This document shows, piece after piece, positions 7,149 through 15,151 of a stretch of 64,000 nucleotides of DNA. The stretch comes from Staphylococcus capitis subsp. capitis. GTDB taxonomy: Bacteria; Bacillota; Bacilli; Staphylococcales; Staphylococcaceae. Within the stretch, counting starts at the first letter, position 1. Each line of letters begins with the position of its first letter. Made by a program: the position numbers and the translations under genes. The notes under the pieces were generated by a model. It was given only the letters and a program-made list of their open reading frames with translations. It did no database searches and had not been told where the DNA came from. Location: the NCBI RefSeq assembly GCF_040739495.1, contig NZ_CP145263.1:2379793-2443792 (forward strand), given 5' to 3'.

Positions 7149-8191
7149 TATTCATTCCTCCATATATTCTTTAATTTTTTTAGTAAAAATTGAATGTCCT
7201 CTTCATTATTTATAAAACTTAAAGATACCCTTATGGCATTAATATCTACGATATCTTTAGTGAAAATAGAAAAAAACTCTAAATGCTCTTTCAATGCCTT
7301 ACAGTTAATGTTTTCTGGGAAAGTTAAAGTACAAATATTATAATTGTTGTCTGTAACAATACTTATATTAGCAATATCGGAAACTAAACATTTCATATAA
7401 TTATTTAAACTTTGCGTTTTAATGTAAACGCTTTCAATTTTTCTCGAACCAGTTAAATATTTTAAAACATTATTCATACCATAAACACTAGGTCTAAACA
7501 TAGTTCCTAGTTCCCATCTTTGTCCATTGTCTTGAATGCTATAATCGTTATAATCATTAAAGTGTTCAAAGGTTGAAATTCCAGAAAATATAATATCTAA
7601 ACCTTTTTGGATATTTTTCCGAACAAATAAAAAACCTAATCCTTCAGGCCCATAAAGCCATTTATGAGCAGGAAAACAATAAAAATCTGCATTAATATTA
7701 TGTAGATTTACAGGATATGATCCTGCAGCTTGAGCACCATCTACTAGTACTTTTATCCCTCTACGATGTGCAATATCTATAACTTCTTTAATAGGTACTA
7801 CTTCTCCTGTCTTCCAAAATATGTGAGATATAACTATCATTTTAGTTTTATAGGTAATTAGGTCTTCTAGTTCCTTGATATTAAATCTTTGTTTTACTTT
7901 ATACTCTTTGATTACTACGCTTTTTTTGTTTTTCAAATTTATTAAAGGAGATATACTTGCAAGATGTTCCATAGAAGTTGTTATTATTTCATCTCCAGTA
8001 TTAAATTTCATACCATTAAGAACTATATTAAGGCCAAACGTAGTATTATCAGTAATGGTTATTTCCTCACTATAAGCACCAATTAAATCGGCTATCTGTT
8101 CTCGTAAATGAGATAATTGTACATTAAACTTTTTTCTTGATCCTTTTCTTGATCGTCCGTAATAAAATTCATTTTTTATTTCTTTTATCAT
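7148..8191 (-). CDS. Class V PLP-dependent enzyme (NifS/isopenicillin-N-epimerase-like), damaged 5' end
   Basis: A 347-residue readable body of a fold-type I, class V PLP enzyme. Seen are the phosphate-side TDNTTFGLN, the cofactor Asp in VLVDGAQAAGS and the Schiff-base Lys in FPAHKWLYGPEG. The C-terminal loop where cysteine desulfurases carry their catalytic Cys has none, so it is more like a C-S lyase/epimerase than a persulfide donor. About 20 further N-terminal codons (N-L-Y-F-N-T-V-E-L) are recognisable up to 8257, behind a strong AGGAGG site, but they begin with ATA and are separated by a TA-tract frameshift. The shorter start at 8191 has no ribosome site. It heads the island operon and would supply sulfur to the PP-loop enzyme. 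Confidence 0.75.
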   Translation of the reverse strand: MIKEIKNEFYYGRSRKGSRKKFNVQLSHLREQIADLIGAYSEEITITDNTTFGLNIVLNGMKFNTGDEIITTSMEHLASISPLINLKNKKSVVIKEYKVKQRFNIKELEDLITYKTKMIVISHIFWKTGEVVPIKEVIDIAHRRGIKVLVDGAQAAGSYPVNLHNINADFYCFPAHKWLYGPEGLGFLFVRKNIQKGLDIIFSGISTFEHFNDYNDYSIQDNGQRWELGTMFRPSVYGMNNVLKYLTGSRKIESVYIKTQSLNNYMKCLVSDIANISIVTDNNYNICTLTFPENINCKALKEHLEFFSIFTKDIVDINAIRVSLSFINNEEDIQFLLKKLKNIWRNE

Positions 8192-8257
8192 TTTACATTT
8201 TAATTCTTTAATTACTATATATATAATTCAACTGTATTAAAATAAAGATTATTTTTT
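8192..8257 (-). pseudogene. Broken 5' end of the class V PLP gene
   Basis: AGGAGG at 8265-8270 is followed seven bases later by ATA (8255-8257), where an ATG is expected. The sequence then reads K-N-N-L-Y-F-N-T-V-E-L-Y-I and stops at a TAG within the TA tract 8216-8223. Removing one TA unit gives a continuous frame V-I-K-E-L-K-C-K into the body of the gene. Confidence 0.6.
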
Positions 8258-8472
8258 ATAAAATTTCCTCCTTTTAAAATAAATAATAACACAAAAAGAA
8301 ATATTTTACACATTTTCTAGAAATAGTTCCTTTTGTGTTCACTTTTATGTCAACAAGTATTAGAAACATTAATATGGTAAATCGATGTATGTAAGAAATT
8401 TATTTGTTATTTTACTCATTTATCGCATTATTAACTTTTAAGTATAAAAAATTAATTTATGAAGATACTGAA

Positions 8473-8802
8473 ATGAGTAAGAATTTATCTAATTTTAGTG
8501 AAGAGGTATGTAAAAAAGCTATGCATAGATATTATAAAATTGAACCTTATTTTAAAAGATTAGAATCAGTGAAAGAAATTAGTGAGTCAACTAAAGTCCC
8601 TATTCGTGCGCTTTATAATTGGATTAATAGATACAATAGCGATGGGGTTACAGGTCTCATAGATAAAGCAAGAAGTAATAAGTATCGAATAAATACAGAT
8701 GAAGATATTAAGAATGAATATTTCAGTACATCTCCTTTATATCCCTGCTCATTTCGAATAATAAATTTTTATAAAATTAAGAACTTTTTATGTTCCGTAT
8801 AA
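8473..8802 (+). pseudogene. N-terminal fragment of a Tn552-like transposase
   Basis: From ATG 8473 the product carries a transposase-type helix-turn-helix (ISESTKVPIRALYNWINRYN at about residues 38-57, then GLIDKARS). This matches the N-terminal part of Mu/Tn552-type transposases such as p480. Homology fades after about residue 80; the integrase core with its catalytic acidic residues is absent, and the last 25 codons look like random sequence. Together with the resolvase fragment at 3717-3926 it brackets the thiopurine-like operon. Confidence 0.6.
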
Positions 8803-8935
8803 CTTAATATTTAAACATTACAAATCGTACTAAATGCGTTGTTGCGAATTGAGTTTAATTGTTATAGCATAAAAATTACATTTTACATATAATTGTACGT
8901 AATTTCTAAATTCTCAATAAAAAAGGAGCACATTT

Positions 8936-9751
8936 ATGTTAAAGAAGGTTACATACTCGATAATTTCATTTTCAATGTTAGCGACAAGTTTGGGCATGGT
9001 TAACGCAAATGCAGAGGAATCTTCTAAAAGTCAGTCAACAAGTGAAAAAGGAACAATGGGTTATGGCTACCAACAATATTTAAAGAAACATCCTAATCAA
9101 AAAAGTAACGCAACACAAAATCGTTCAACATTCTCAACTAAATCTAGATCAGCTGTAACTAACTCTGGAGAGAGAGTATTAGATATTTCAGAATGGCAAG
9201 GTAATTTAACTGACGCTCAAGTTAAAAAACTCAAGAAGAATTATGACTTCATTATTATACGCGGCCAGTGTGGTTCAGAATATGTAGATCAATGTTTAAA
9301 GCACAATTCAGCTTTACTAGACAAAAATAATATGAAATTCGGTGTTTATTCTTATAGTATGTATGAGAATGCTGATGACGCGCGTTATGAAGCAAGAACT
9401 TTATACAATCGTGCTCCAAAAGCTTCATTCTATATTAATGACTACGAACAATCTTCAGTAACGAGTGGCGATGAGAATACAGCTACTCAAGCTTGGGCAA
9501 ATCAAATGAGACAACTTGCAGGAAACAAAAAAATACTCTTCTATTCTTATGAAAACTTTATGGTAAATCACGTTGCAAATGCAGTGAGTTCGTATGATGG
9601 CTACTGGTTAGCATCTTATCAAGCTGAAGAACCTACACGTGAAAAAGTTTTATGGCAATATACTGATAGTTATTATTCACCTGAGTTAGACCAAAATGTA
9701 GATGCCAATTACCTTGATAGCAATGTTGATGCTTCTTGGTTCACATCTTAA
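8936..9751 (+). CDS. Secreted GH25 lysozyme-like protein
   Basis: A 271-residue protein with a signal peptide (cleavage after MVNANA, about residue 26), a Ser/Gln-rich linker to about residue 75 and a GH25 (Chalaropsis-type muramidase) domain. The domain shows VLDISEWQGN at its start, IIRGQCGSEY, a YINDYEQ strand where the family carries its catalytic Asp/Glu, and the closing QYTD...DANYLD. GH25 enzymes cut the beta-1,4 bond of peptidoglycan. An AAAAAGGAG ribosome site precedes the ATG. It stands alone between the island scar and ychF. It probably acts in cell-wall turnover or against competitors; activity is untested. Confidence 0.8.
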   Translation: MLKKVTYSIISFSMLATSLGMVNANAEESSKSQSTSEKGTMGYGYQQYLKKHPNQKSNATQNRSTFSTKSRSAVTNSGERVLDISEWQGNLTDAQVKKLKKNYDFIIIRGQCGSEYVDQCLKHNSALLDKNNMKFGVYSYSMYENADDARYEARTLYNRAPKASFYINDYEQSSVTSGDENTATQAWANQMRQLAGNKKILFYSYENFMVNHVANAVSSYDGYWLASYQAEEPTREKVLWQYTDSYYSPELDQNVDANYLDSNVDASWFTS

Positions 9752-9829
9752 AATTAATACGAACATAATCGAACAAAAACACTTCACTTTTACGAACATT
9801 CGTTCTATAATATAGGTGAGGTGTTTAGC

Positions 9830-10042
9830 ATGAAATTAAATTTAGATTGGAATAAAGATTTCCAAGAATTTCAAGATATCTTAAATTGTGGTATTCACCC
9901 TGAATGGCTTTATTGTGCTAAGGCAAATATGGTCCTTGAACCTGCATACACTGGCGAAGGAAAGCAATTCTTTAGCACTCAAGATATAATCGAAGCAAGT
10001 GAAGTAATTCCTTTTTTTAAGAATTTGGAAATTCAAATATAA
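9830..10042 (+). CDS. Hypothetical 70-residue cytoplasmic protein
   Basis: A small soluble protein with no known domain that I can name. ATG 9830 is chosen over GTG 9821 because the AGGTGAGG site overlaps the latter. The composition is balanced, with Trp pairs in the first half (LDWNKDF, HPEWLYC). It sits between the GH25 gene and ychF, converges on ychF and has its own terminator. Function unknown. Confidence 0.55.
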   Translation: MKLNLDWNKDFQEFQDILNCGIHPEWLYCAKANMVLEPAYTGEGKQFFSTQDIIEASEVIPFFKNLEIQI

Positions 10043-10103
10043 AAGCAATGTAGTTGAGTCACTTAGTCACTTTGAGCATACTAAACTACATTGCTTCTTT
10101 TTT
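10043..10103 (+). terminator. Terminator after the 70-residue gene
   Basis: Long arms AAGCAATGTAGTT and AACTACATTGCTT flank an internal loop, followed by a T run. Confidence 0.75.
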
Positions 10104-10104
10104 A

Positions 10105-10137
10105 TAAAAAAGAGCCATCTCCTAATGAGATAGCTCC
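10105..10137 (-). terminator. Terminator of ychF
   Basis: GAGCTATCTC pairs with GAGATGGCTC on the minus strand (one mismatch) and is followed by six T. Confidence 0.75.
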
Positions 10138-10152
10138 ATAATATTTATTCAA

Positions 10153-11250
10153 TTATACATTAAAGCGGAAGTGTACGATGTCTCCATCCTTCATAATGTA
10201 CTCTTTACCTTCTAAGCGTTGTTTACCCGCTTCTTTAGCGCCATTTTCGCCACCGTGTTCAACATAATCTTCATAACTAGTAACTTCGGCACGTATAAAT
10301 CCACGCTCAAAGTCAGTATGAATAATGCCAGCACATTGTGGTGCTGTCATACCTTGTCTAAATGTCCATGCACGAACTTCTTGGACACCAGCTGTAAAGT
10401 AAGTAGATAAGCCTAATAAGTCATAAGTAGTTCGAATTAAACGATCTAAACCAGGTTCTTCAATACCTAAATCTTCTAAGAACATTTTTTTATCTTCATC
10501 ATCTAATGTTGCGATTTCTTCTTCAATTTTGGCACTAATCACAATGACTTCAGAATCTTCTTTTTCAGCATATTCGCGAATTGCTTTAACTTTATCGTTA
10601 TCTTCATCGCCAATTTCATCTTCACCAACATTAGCGATATATAACATTTTCTTAGAAGTTAATAATTGTGCTTGATTTACCCATTTTTGGTCATCTTCAT
10701 TGAAATCAATACTTCTAACCGGTTTACCATCTTCTAACGCTTCTTTAATTCTAGTCAAGATGCGTAACTCCATCTCAGCTGTTTTATCTTTTTGACGAGC
10801 CATTTTTTCAATTTTAGGTAAGCGTTTATCAACAGATTCTAAATCTGCTAATACCAATTCCATATTGATTACTTCAATGTCATCTAGAGGATTCACTCGA
10901 CCAGATACATGTGTTACATTTTCATCGTCAAATGCACGAACAACCTGGCATATCGCATCTACTTCACGGATATGGGATAAGAATTTATTTCCTAACCCTT
11001 CGCCTTTAGAGGCACCTTTCACGATACCTGCAATATCTGTAAATTCAAATGTAGTAGGAATTGTTTTTTTAGGTTGTACCATTTCTTCTAATTTAAATAA
11101 ACGTGAATCTGGTACTTCTACGATTCCCACGTTCGGATCAATCGTAGCAAATGGATAGTTTGCTGCTAATGCACCAGCTTTAGTAATTGCATTAAATAGG
11201 GTAGATTTACCTACGTTAGGTAAGCCTACGATACCTGCTGTTAAAGCCAT
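10153..11250 (-). CDS. ychF: Redox-regulated ATPase/GTPase YchF
   Basis: A 365-residue Obg-family protein of normal length. The G1 loop GLPNVGKSTLFNA (residues 7-19) and DIAGIVKGASKGEGLGNKF (G3 and following) are seen, then a coiled-coil insert, and a C-terminal TGS domain (MTAPQCAGIIHTDFERGFIRA). YchF binds ATP, associates with ribosomes and affects stress responses. It is the distal gene of a run with DUF951 and mscS, 11 bases after DUF951. Confidence 0.95.
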   Translation of the reverse strand: MALTAGIVGLPNVGKSTLFNAITKAGALAANYPFATIDPNVGIVEVPDSRLFKLEEMVQPKKTIPTTFEFTDIAGIVKGASKGEGLGNKFLSHIREVDAICQVVRAFDDENVTHVSGRVNPLDDIEVINMELVLADLESVDKRLPKIEKMARQKDKTAEMELRILTRIKEALEDGKPVRSIDFNEDDQKWVNQAQLLTSKKMLYIANVGEDEIGDEDNDKVKAIREYAEKEDSEVIVISAKIEEEIATLDDEDKKMFLEDLGIEEPGLDRLIRTTYDLLGLSTYFTAGVQEVRAWTFRQGMTAPQCAGIIHTDFERGFIRAEVTSYEDYVEHGGENGAKEAGKQRLEGKEYIMKDGDIVHFRFNV

Positions 11251-11261
11251 TAATCATTCTC

Positions 11262-11465
11262 CTAACTTTCTTCGTCTTGATGAGATTCAAGAACTTTTTT
11301 CAATTTTTTATTAAACGTCTGACGTGGAATCATAATGCTACGCTGACAATTTTCACATTTAATTCTTATATCAGCACCCATTCTTATAATTTTAAAGCGA
11401 TTTGTTCCACATGCATGTTGTTTTTTCATTTCTACTATATCATTTATTCCGTAATTTGACGTCAT
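11262..11465 (-). CDS. DUF951 family protein
   Basis: A 67-residue basic protein with two Cys clusters (KKQHACGTNRFKI and KCENCQRSIMIPR) suggesting a small zinc ribbon. DUF951 proteins commonly lie between mscS-like genes and ychF in Firmicutes, as here. It may bind nucleic acid or ribosomes; the function is not established. It is likely cotranscribed with the neighbours. Confidence 0.85.
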   Translation of the reverse strand: MTSNYGINDIVEMKKQHACGTNRFKIIRMGADIRIKCENCQRSIMIPRQTFNKKLKKVLESHQDEES

Positions 11466-11485
11466 AAAATGACCTCCAATGATAA

Positions 11486-12367
11486 TTAGCTTTTACTTTG
11501 CTCTTCACTGTACTGAGTGAAGAGAGGTTGTGGCATGCGTATGCCTTCTTGAATAAACATTTTTTGTGCTTCTTTTCTAATAATACGTGCACCTGAGGCA
11601 CCTTCGCCAGGAATTGTCTCGGCAGAAATACGAATCGTTGCTTTATTATTCTCTAATGCATCAATACCTTCAACCACTGGATCACTAACAAATAAATAAT
11701 ACTTACTACGTAATGAAGTAAATAATTTATTTAATTTCTTCTCAACTTGGTCTAAATTCTCATCAACTGAGACTGGAAGTTCCACAATAGATGTGCCGTT
11801 AGTAATTGAGAAATTAGTTATCTCTCCCATGCTACCATTTGGCAAAATCGTCAATTCACCAGAAATAGTGTTGATACGCGTAGATCTCAAACCAATAGAC
11901 TTAACTGTACCTTCTGCTACAGTTGTTCCACCGCTATTGATTTTAACATAATCTCCAACATCAAATTGATTCTCAAATATAATAAAGAAACCTGTAATGA
12001 TGTCTTTGACAATCGTTTGAGCACCGAAACCTACTGCAACACCGACCACACCAGCACTGGCGATAATTCCTTCAACACTTATACCAAATTTACTTAAAAT
12101 GGTAGTAATCACAATAAACCATACGATATATTTTACTACGTTTTGTACTAGTGACACGAGTGTCTTAGAACGTTTCTTGTTTCCTTTTTTACTTTTATTT
12201 TGTATTTTAAAAGCTTGTTCAATGACTTTATTTAAAATCGCTATAACGATGAGTGCGACAATGATATAAATCAAAATCATAATAATTTTTATGACAAGAT
12301 TTTCATAAGTCTCTACTTTAGTTAAAGGTTCAAATAAAGAAGATAAAATATGCTTTACTTGGTTCAT
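11486..12367 (-). CDS. MscS-family mechanosensitive channel
   Basis: A 293-residue membrane protein with three N-terminal helices. The pore-lining third helix (GISVEGIIASAGVVGVAVGFG) and the adjoining IVKDIITGFFIIFENQF segment are the MscS signature. A cytosolic beta/alpha vestibule follows (GDYVKINSGG, then STRINTISGELTILPNG). It opens under membrane tension and releases solutes on hypo-osmotic shock. It lies upstream of DUF951 and ychF and downstream of parB. Confidence 0.92.
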   Translation of the reverse strand: MNQVKHILSSLFEPLTKVETYENLVIKIIMILIYIIVALIVIAILNKVIEQAFKIQNKSKKGNKKRSKTLVSLVQNVVKYIVWFIVITTILSKFGISVEGIIASAGVVGVAVGFGAQTIVKDIITGFFIIFENQFDVGDYVKINSGGTTVAEGTVKSIGLRSTRINTISGELTILPNGSMGEITNFSITNGTSIVELPVSVDENLDQVEKKLNKLFTSLRSKYYLFVSDPVVEGIDALENNKATIRISAETIPGEGASGARIIRKEAQKMFIQEGIRMPQPLFTQYSEEQSKS

Positions 12368-12471
12368 AAATGTATTACCTCCTTTTCAAATTTTCCATAA
12401 TTCCCATATTATAACTTAAAGAAATACAGATTTAATCAGTCTACAGTTTTAAAAATAACTTTATAACTTTA

Positions 12472-13302
12472 CTACTTTCTATTCAATTGCTGAATAATTC
12501 TTTTAAACTCGTCTTCTGATTTAAATTCGAACGTGATTTTTCCAATATTTTTAGACGTGGAAATTTCAACTTTAGAACCATACTGCTCTTTAAGTAACCT
12601 TTCCTGTTGTTGAATAAATTTTGGTTTTTTATTATTCGCTTGCTTTGGTTTTGCATTCGACTCGCCTTCTTGTAAATATGTATTTACATATTGCTCAAGT
12701 TGTCGTACGCTCCAAGACTCCCGGACGGCTTCTTTACCTACCTTTTTCATTAAAGCTTCGTCCTTTAAGGATAATAAGGTGCGGCCATGTGCACCAGAGA
12801 GCTCTCCCTCTCTAACCATCTTCATAATGGCGGATGGAAGATGGAGTAATCTAAGCATATTCGCAATATAAGGACGTGATTTACCTAATCTACGAGCAAC
12901 TTCTTGCTGCGTAATCTTTAAATCCGACATTAATTTTTTATAACTTTCAGCCTCTTCAATCGCATTTAAATCTTCACGTTGTAAATTTTCAATAATTGCG
13001 AGCTCCATCATATCTTCATCAGATAACTTTTTAACTATCGCAGGAATACTTTCTAACCCAACGATTTGTGAAGCTCTAAAGCGTCGCTCGCCCACTACAA
13101 TATAATATCCTTGTATGGTTTCTCTTATTACAATAGGTTGAAGGATTCCATGTTGTTGAATGGATTTAGCTAAATCTTGCAATTTATCCTCATCAAAGGC
13201 CTTACGCGGTTGGTAAGGATTAGGCTTGATTAAACCTATAGCTACATGTTGAACTTGCTCATCTCTCTCGAGTTGCAAGCGCTGATCATCATTCTGTGTC
13301 AT
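12472..13302 (-). CDS. parB: Chromosome partitioning protein ParB (Spo0J)
   Basis: A 276-residue protein. The N-terminal CTP-binding ParB domain has IKPNPYQPRK and the GERRFRAS motif (about residue 75). The central helix-turn-helix (QQEVARRLGKSRPYIANMLR) recognises parS, and the C-terminal part dimerises. It loads onto parS near the origin and recruits SMC. No ParA gene is visible, as is normal in staphylococci. The paralogue Noc lies at 57569-58408, and a parS-like sequence is at 55961-55976. Confidence 0.93.
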   Translation of the reverse strand: MTQNDDQRLQLERDEQVQHVAIGLIKPNPYQPRKAFDEDKLQDLAKSIQQHGILQPIVIRETIQGYYIVVGERRFRASQIVGLESIPAIVKKLSDEDMMELAIIENLQREDLNAIEEAESYKKLMSDLKITQQEVARRLGKSRPYIANMLRLLHLPSAIMKMVREGELSGAHGRTLLSLKDEALMKKVGKEAVRESWSVRQLEQYVNTYLQEGESNAKPKQANNKKPKFIQQQERLLKEQYGSKVEISTSKNIGKITFEFKSEDEFKRIIQQLNRK

Positions 13303-13497
13303 CTTTTCACATCTTTCTATAAATGATTAACAATTTTTTGCAACACATCATTTCTTAACACTTATTATTTTAAAAATTTCACTCTTGTAGTACAAGCTTT
13401 AGTAAATGATTATACTAACTCAAATGAAATTTTTTCAATAACACGAAACTCTATGTTAAAAGTATTCGTCGCACTTCTAAGTAAACTGTTTAATCTA

Positions 13498-13512
13498 AAT
13501 TTTCAGAAAAGT
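13498..13512. promoter_or_regulatory. CodY box upstream of the methionine operon
   Basis: AATTTTCAGAAAAGT matches the CodY consensus AATTTTCWGAAAATT at 14 of 15 positions. It ends two bases before the -35 hexamer, so CodY bound with branched-chain amino acids and GTP would block the promoter, consistent with known CodY control of staphylococcal met genes. Confidence 0.8.
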
Positions 13513-13514
13513 TG

Positions 13515-13543
13515 TTGACAAATCATTTCCTACTCTGTAATCT
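13515..13543 (+). promoter_or_regulatory. Promoter of the met operon
   Basis: -35 TTGACA (13515-13520), a 17-base spacer and -10 TAATCT (13538-13543). Confidence 0.75.
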
Positions 13544-13549
13544 AAGTAT

Positions 13550-14030
13550 TAACAATTACAAAACGAAACATTTTACACACTATAAAAAGGAAAGTAGGAC
13601 TTACACTGCTTTTACAGAGAGTCTTCATTAGCTGAGAGAAGGTATTGAAAGAAAGTTTGAAAATGGCCTTGGAGTGTTGATGCCAATATGAGGTATCAAC
13701 GGGTTCGCCCGTTATAGCGATACAGTATTAACATTGTAGTTGAATGGCGTACTGGAATTCATTACCATCGTCACAACATATCGTTAATACTCATTTATTC
13801 TTCCTAAGACTAAATGAGTTTTTTATTTGGCTCAATGATTTAACATAACGATAATGCTTGTGATTAAAGTTAACACTTCCATAAATAGACGTTGTTCAAA
13901 CATAATGGCGTACTGGTAGAGGTCACTTTAGCAATAAAGTGACAAACAAAGGTGGTACCGCGAAACTTAAGCTTTCGTCCTTTACATCCGAATGAATCGG
14001 GTTTAAAGGACGGAAGCTTTTTTTTATTTA
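13550..14030 (+). promoter_or_regulatory. Long methionine T-box leader
   Basis: About 480 bases of untranslated leader. The T-box core AAAGGTGGTACCGCG is at 13948-13962 and the intrinsic terminator at 13969-14025. Stem-I-like conserved pieces (an AGTA motif, GAGAG, GCTGAGAG) occupy about 13590-13700, and a strong AACGGG/CCCGTT hairpin lies near 13697-13712. Uncharged tRNA-Met binding would favour the antiterminator and open the operon. The leader is unusually long and contains a second terminator-like hairpin and a 13-base direct repeat (see findings). I could not assign the specifier codon with certainty. Confidence 0.85.
13969..14025 (+). terminator. T-box terminator
   Basis: AAGCTTTCGTCCTTTA pairs with TAAAGGACGGAAGCTT and is followed by a T run, directly after the T-box core. 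Confidence 0.85.
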
Positions 14031-14047
14031 ATTAGGAGGGTCTAGAA

Positions 14048-15151
14048 ATGAAGGATACTGAATTAGCTCAAATTGCTCTAACAAAGGATCATACCGGCGC
14101 TATTGCCAATCCAATTTATTTATCTACTGCATATCAACATCCTCATCTAGGTCAATCAACAGGATATGATTATACACGCACTAAGAACCCAACTCGCACA
14201 GCGTTCGAAGAATCATTTGCCAAACTTGAAAAAGGCATTGCATCTTTTGCCACTTCTAGTGGAATGGCAGCAATCCAACTCATTTGTAACATCTTCAAAC
14301 CTGGGGATGAAGTGCTCGTAGCATTTGATTTATACGGAGGCACTTTCCGTTTATTCGATTTCTACGAACAACAATATGGCGTGAAATTTAAATACGTTGA
14401 TTTCTTAGATTATGAAGATGTTGAAAAAAATATAACTCCACAAACAAAAGCTTTATTTATTGAACCGATTTCCAATCCACAAATGATAGAAATTGATGTC
14501 GAACCATATTATGTTCTAAGTAAAAAACACAATTTATTAACAATCATTGATAATACGTTCTTAACGCCCTATCTATCAACACCTTTTGAAGAAGGTGCAG
14601 ATATCGTTTTACATTCTGCAACGAAATATATTGGCGGACATAACGATGTATTAGCCGGCGTCGTAACTGTGAAAGATGAACACCTGGCTGAACAACTTGG
14701 ACAATTCCATAATATGATTGGCGCAACGTTATCACCTTTAGACAGTTATCTACTTCAAAGAGGTCTTAAGACATTACATCTTCGTATCGATCGCTCTCAA
14801 GAGAATGCACAACGACTCGCTGAACGTTGTCGTCATTCAGAATCCATAGACGAAGTCCTCTATAGTGGCCGTACAGGAATGCTTAGTTTAAGACTCAATA
14901 AGGCTTTTAGCGTCGCTAAATTTTTGGAAAATTTAGACATCTGCATATTCGCAGAAAGTTTAGGAGGAACAGAAACATTTATCACCTTCCCATATACACA
15001 AACACATGTAGATATGCCTGATGCTGAAAAAGATAAACGAGGAATAGACGAACACCTGATTCGACTATCAGTTGGTATTGAAGATTATCACGATATTGAA
15101 GCAGATATTATTCAAGCATTAGAAAATTCTAAAGTAGGAGTGATTTCATGA
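14048..15151 (+). CDS. metI: Cystathionine gamma-synthase / O-acylhomoserine sulfhydrylase
   Basis: A 367-residue Cys/Met-metabolism PLP enzyme. The Schiff-base Lys is in HSATKYIGGHNDVLAG (about residue 198), and the PLP-phosphate Tyr/Arg lie in YDYTRTKNPTR. It joins an activated homoserine ester to cysteine (or sulfide) at the start of methionine synthesis. It is the first gene after the T-box, with AGGAGGG before its ATG. Its stop overlaps the ATG of metC. Confidence 0.92.
   Translation: MKDTELAQIALTKDHTGAIANPIYLSTAYQHPHLGQSTGYDYTRTKNPTRTAFEESFAKLEKGIASFATSSGMAAIQLICNIFKPGDEVLVAFDLYGGTFRLFDFYEQQYGVKFKYVDFLDYEDVEKNITPQTKALFIEPISNPQMIEIDVEPYYVLSKKHNLLTIIDNTFLTPYLSTPFEEGADIVLHSATKYIGGHNDVLAGVVTVKDEHLAEQLGQFHNMIGATLSPLDSYLLQRGLKTLHLRIDRSQENAQRLAERCRHSESIDEVLYSGRTGMLSLRLNKAFSVAKFLENLDICIFAESLGGTETFITFPYTQTHVDMPDAEKDKRGIDEHLIRLSVGIEDYHDIEADIIQALENSKVGVIS

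Noticed and set aside
7148..8191. PLP protein as a standard cysteine desulfurase (NifS/SufS)
   Set aside because: The catalytic-Cys loop before the C-terminal RVSL segment contains no Cys; the closest class is the C-S-lyase/epimerase branch.
12472..13302. Plasmid-type ParB from an integrated element
   Set aside because: Its neighbours (mscS, DUF951, ychF, met operon) are the normal chromosomal context of Spo0J-like ParB in staphylococci.
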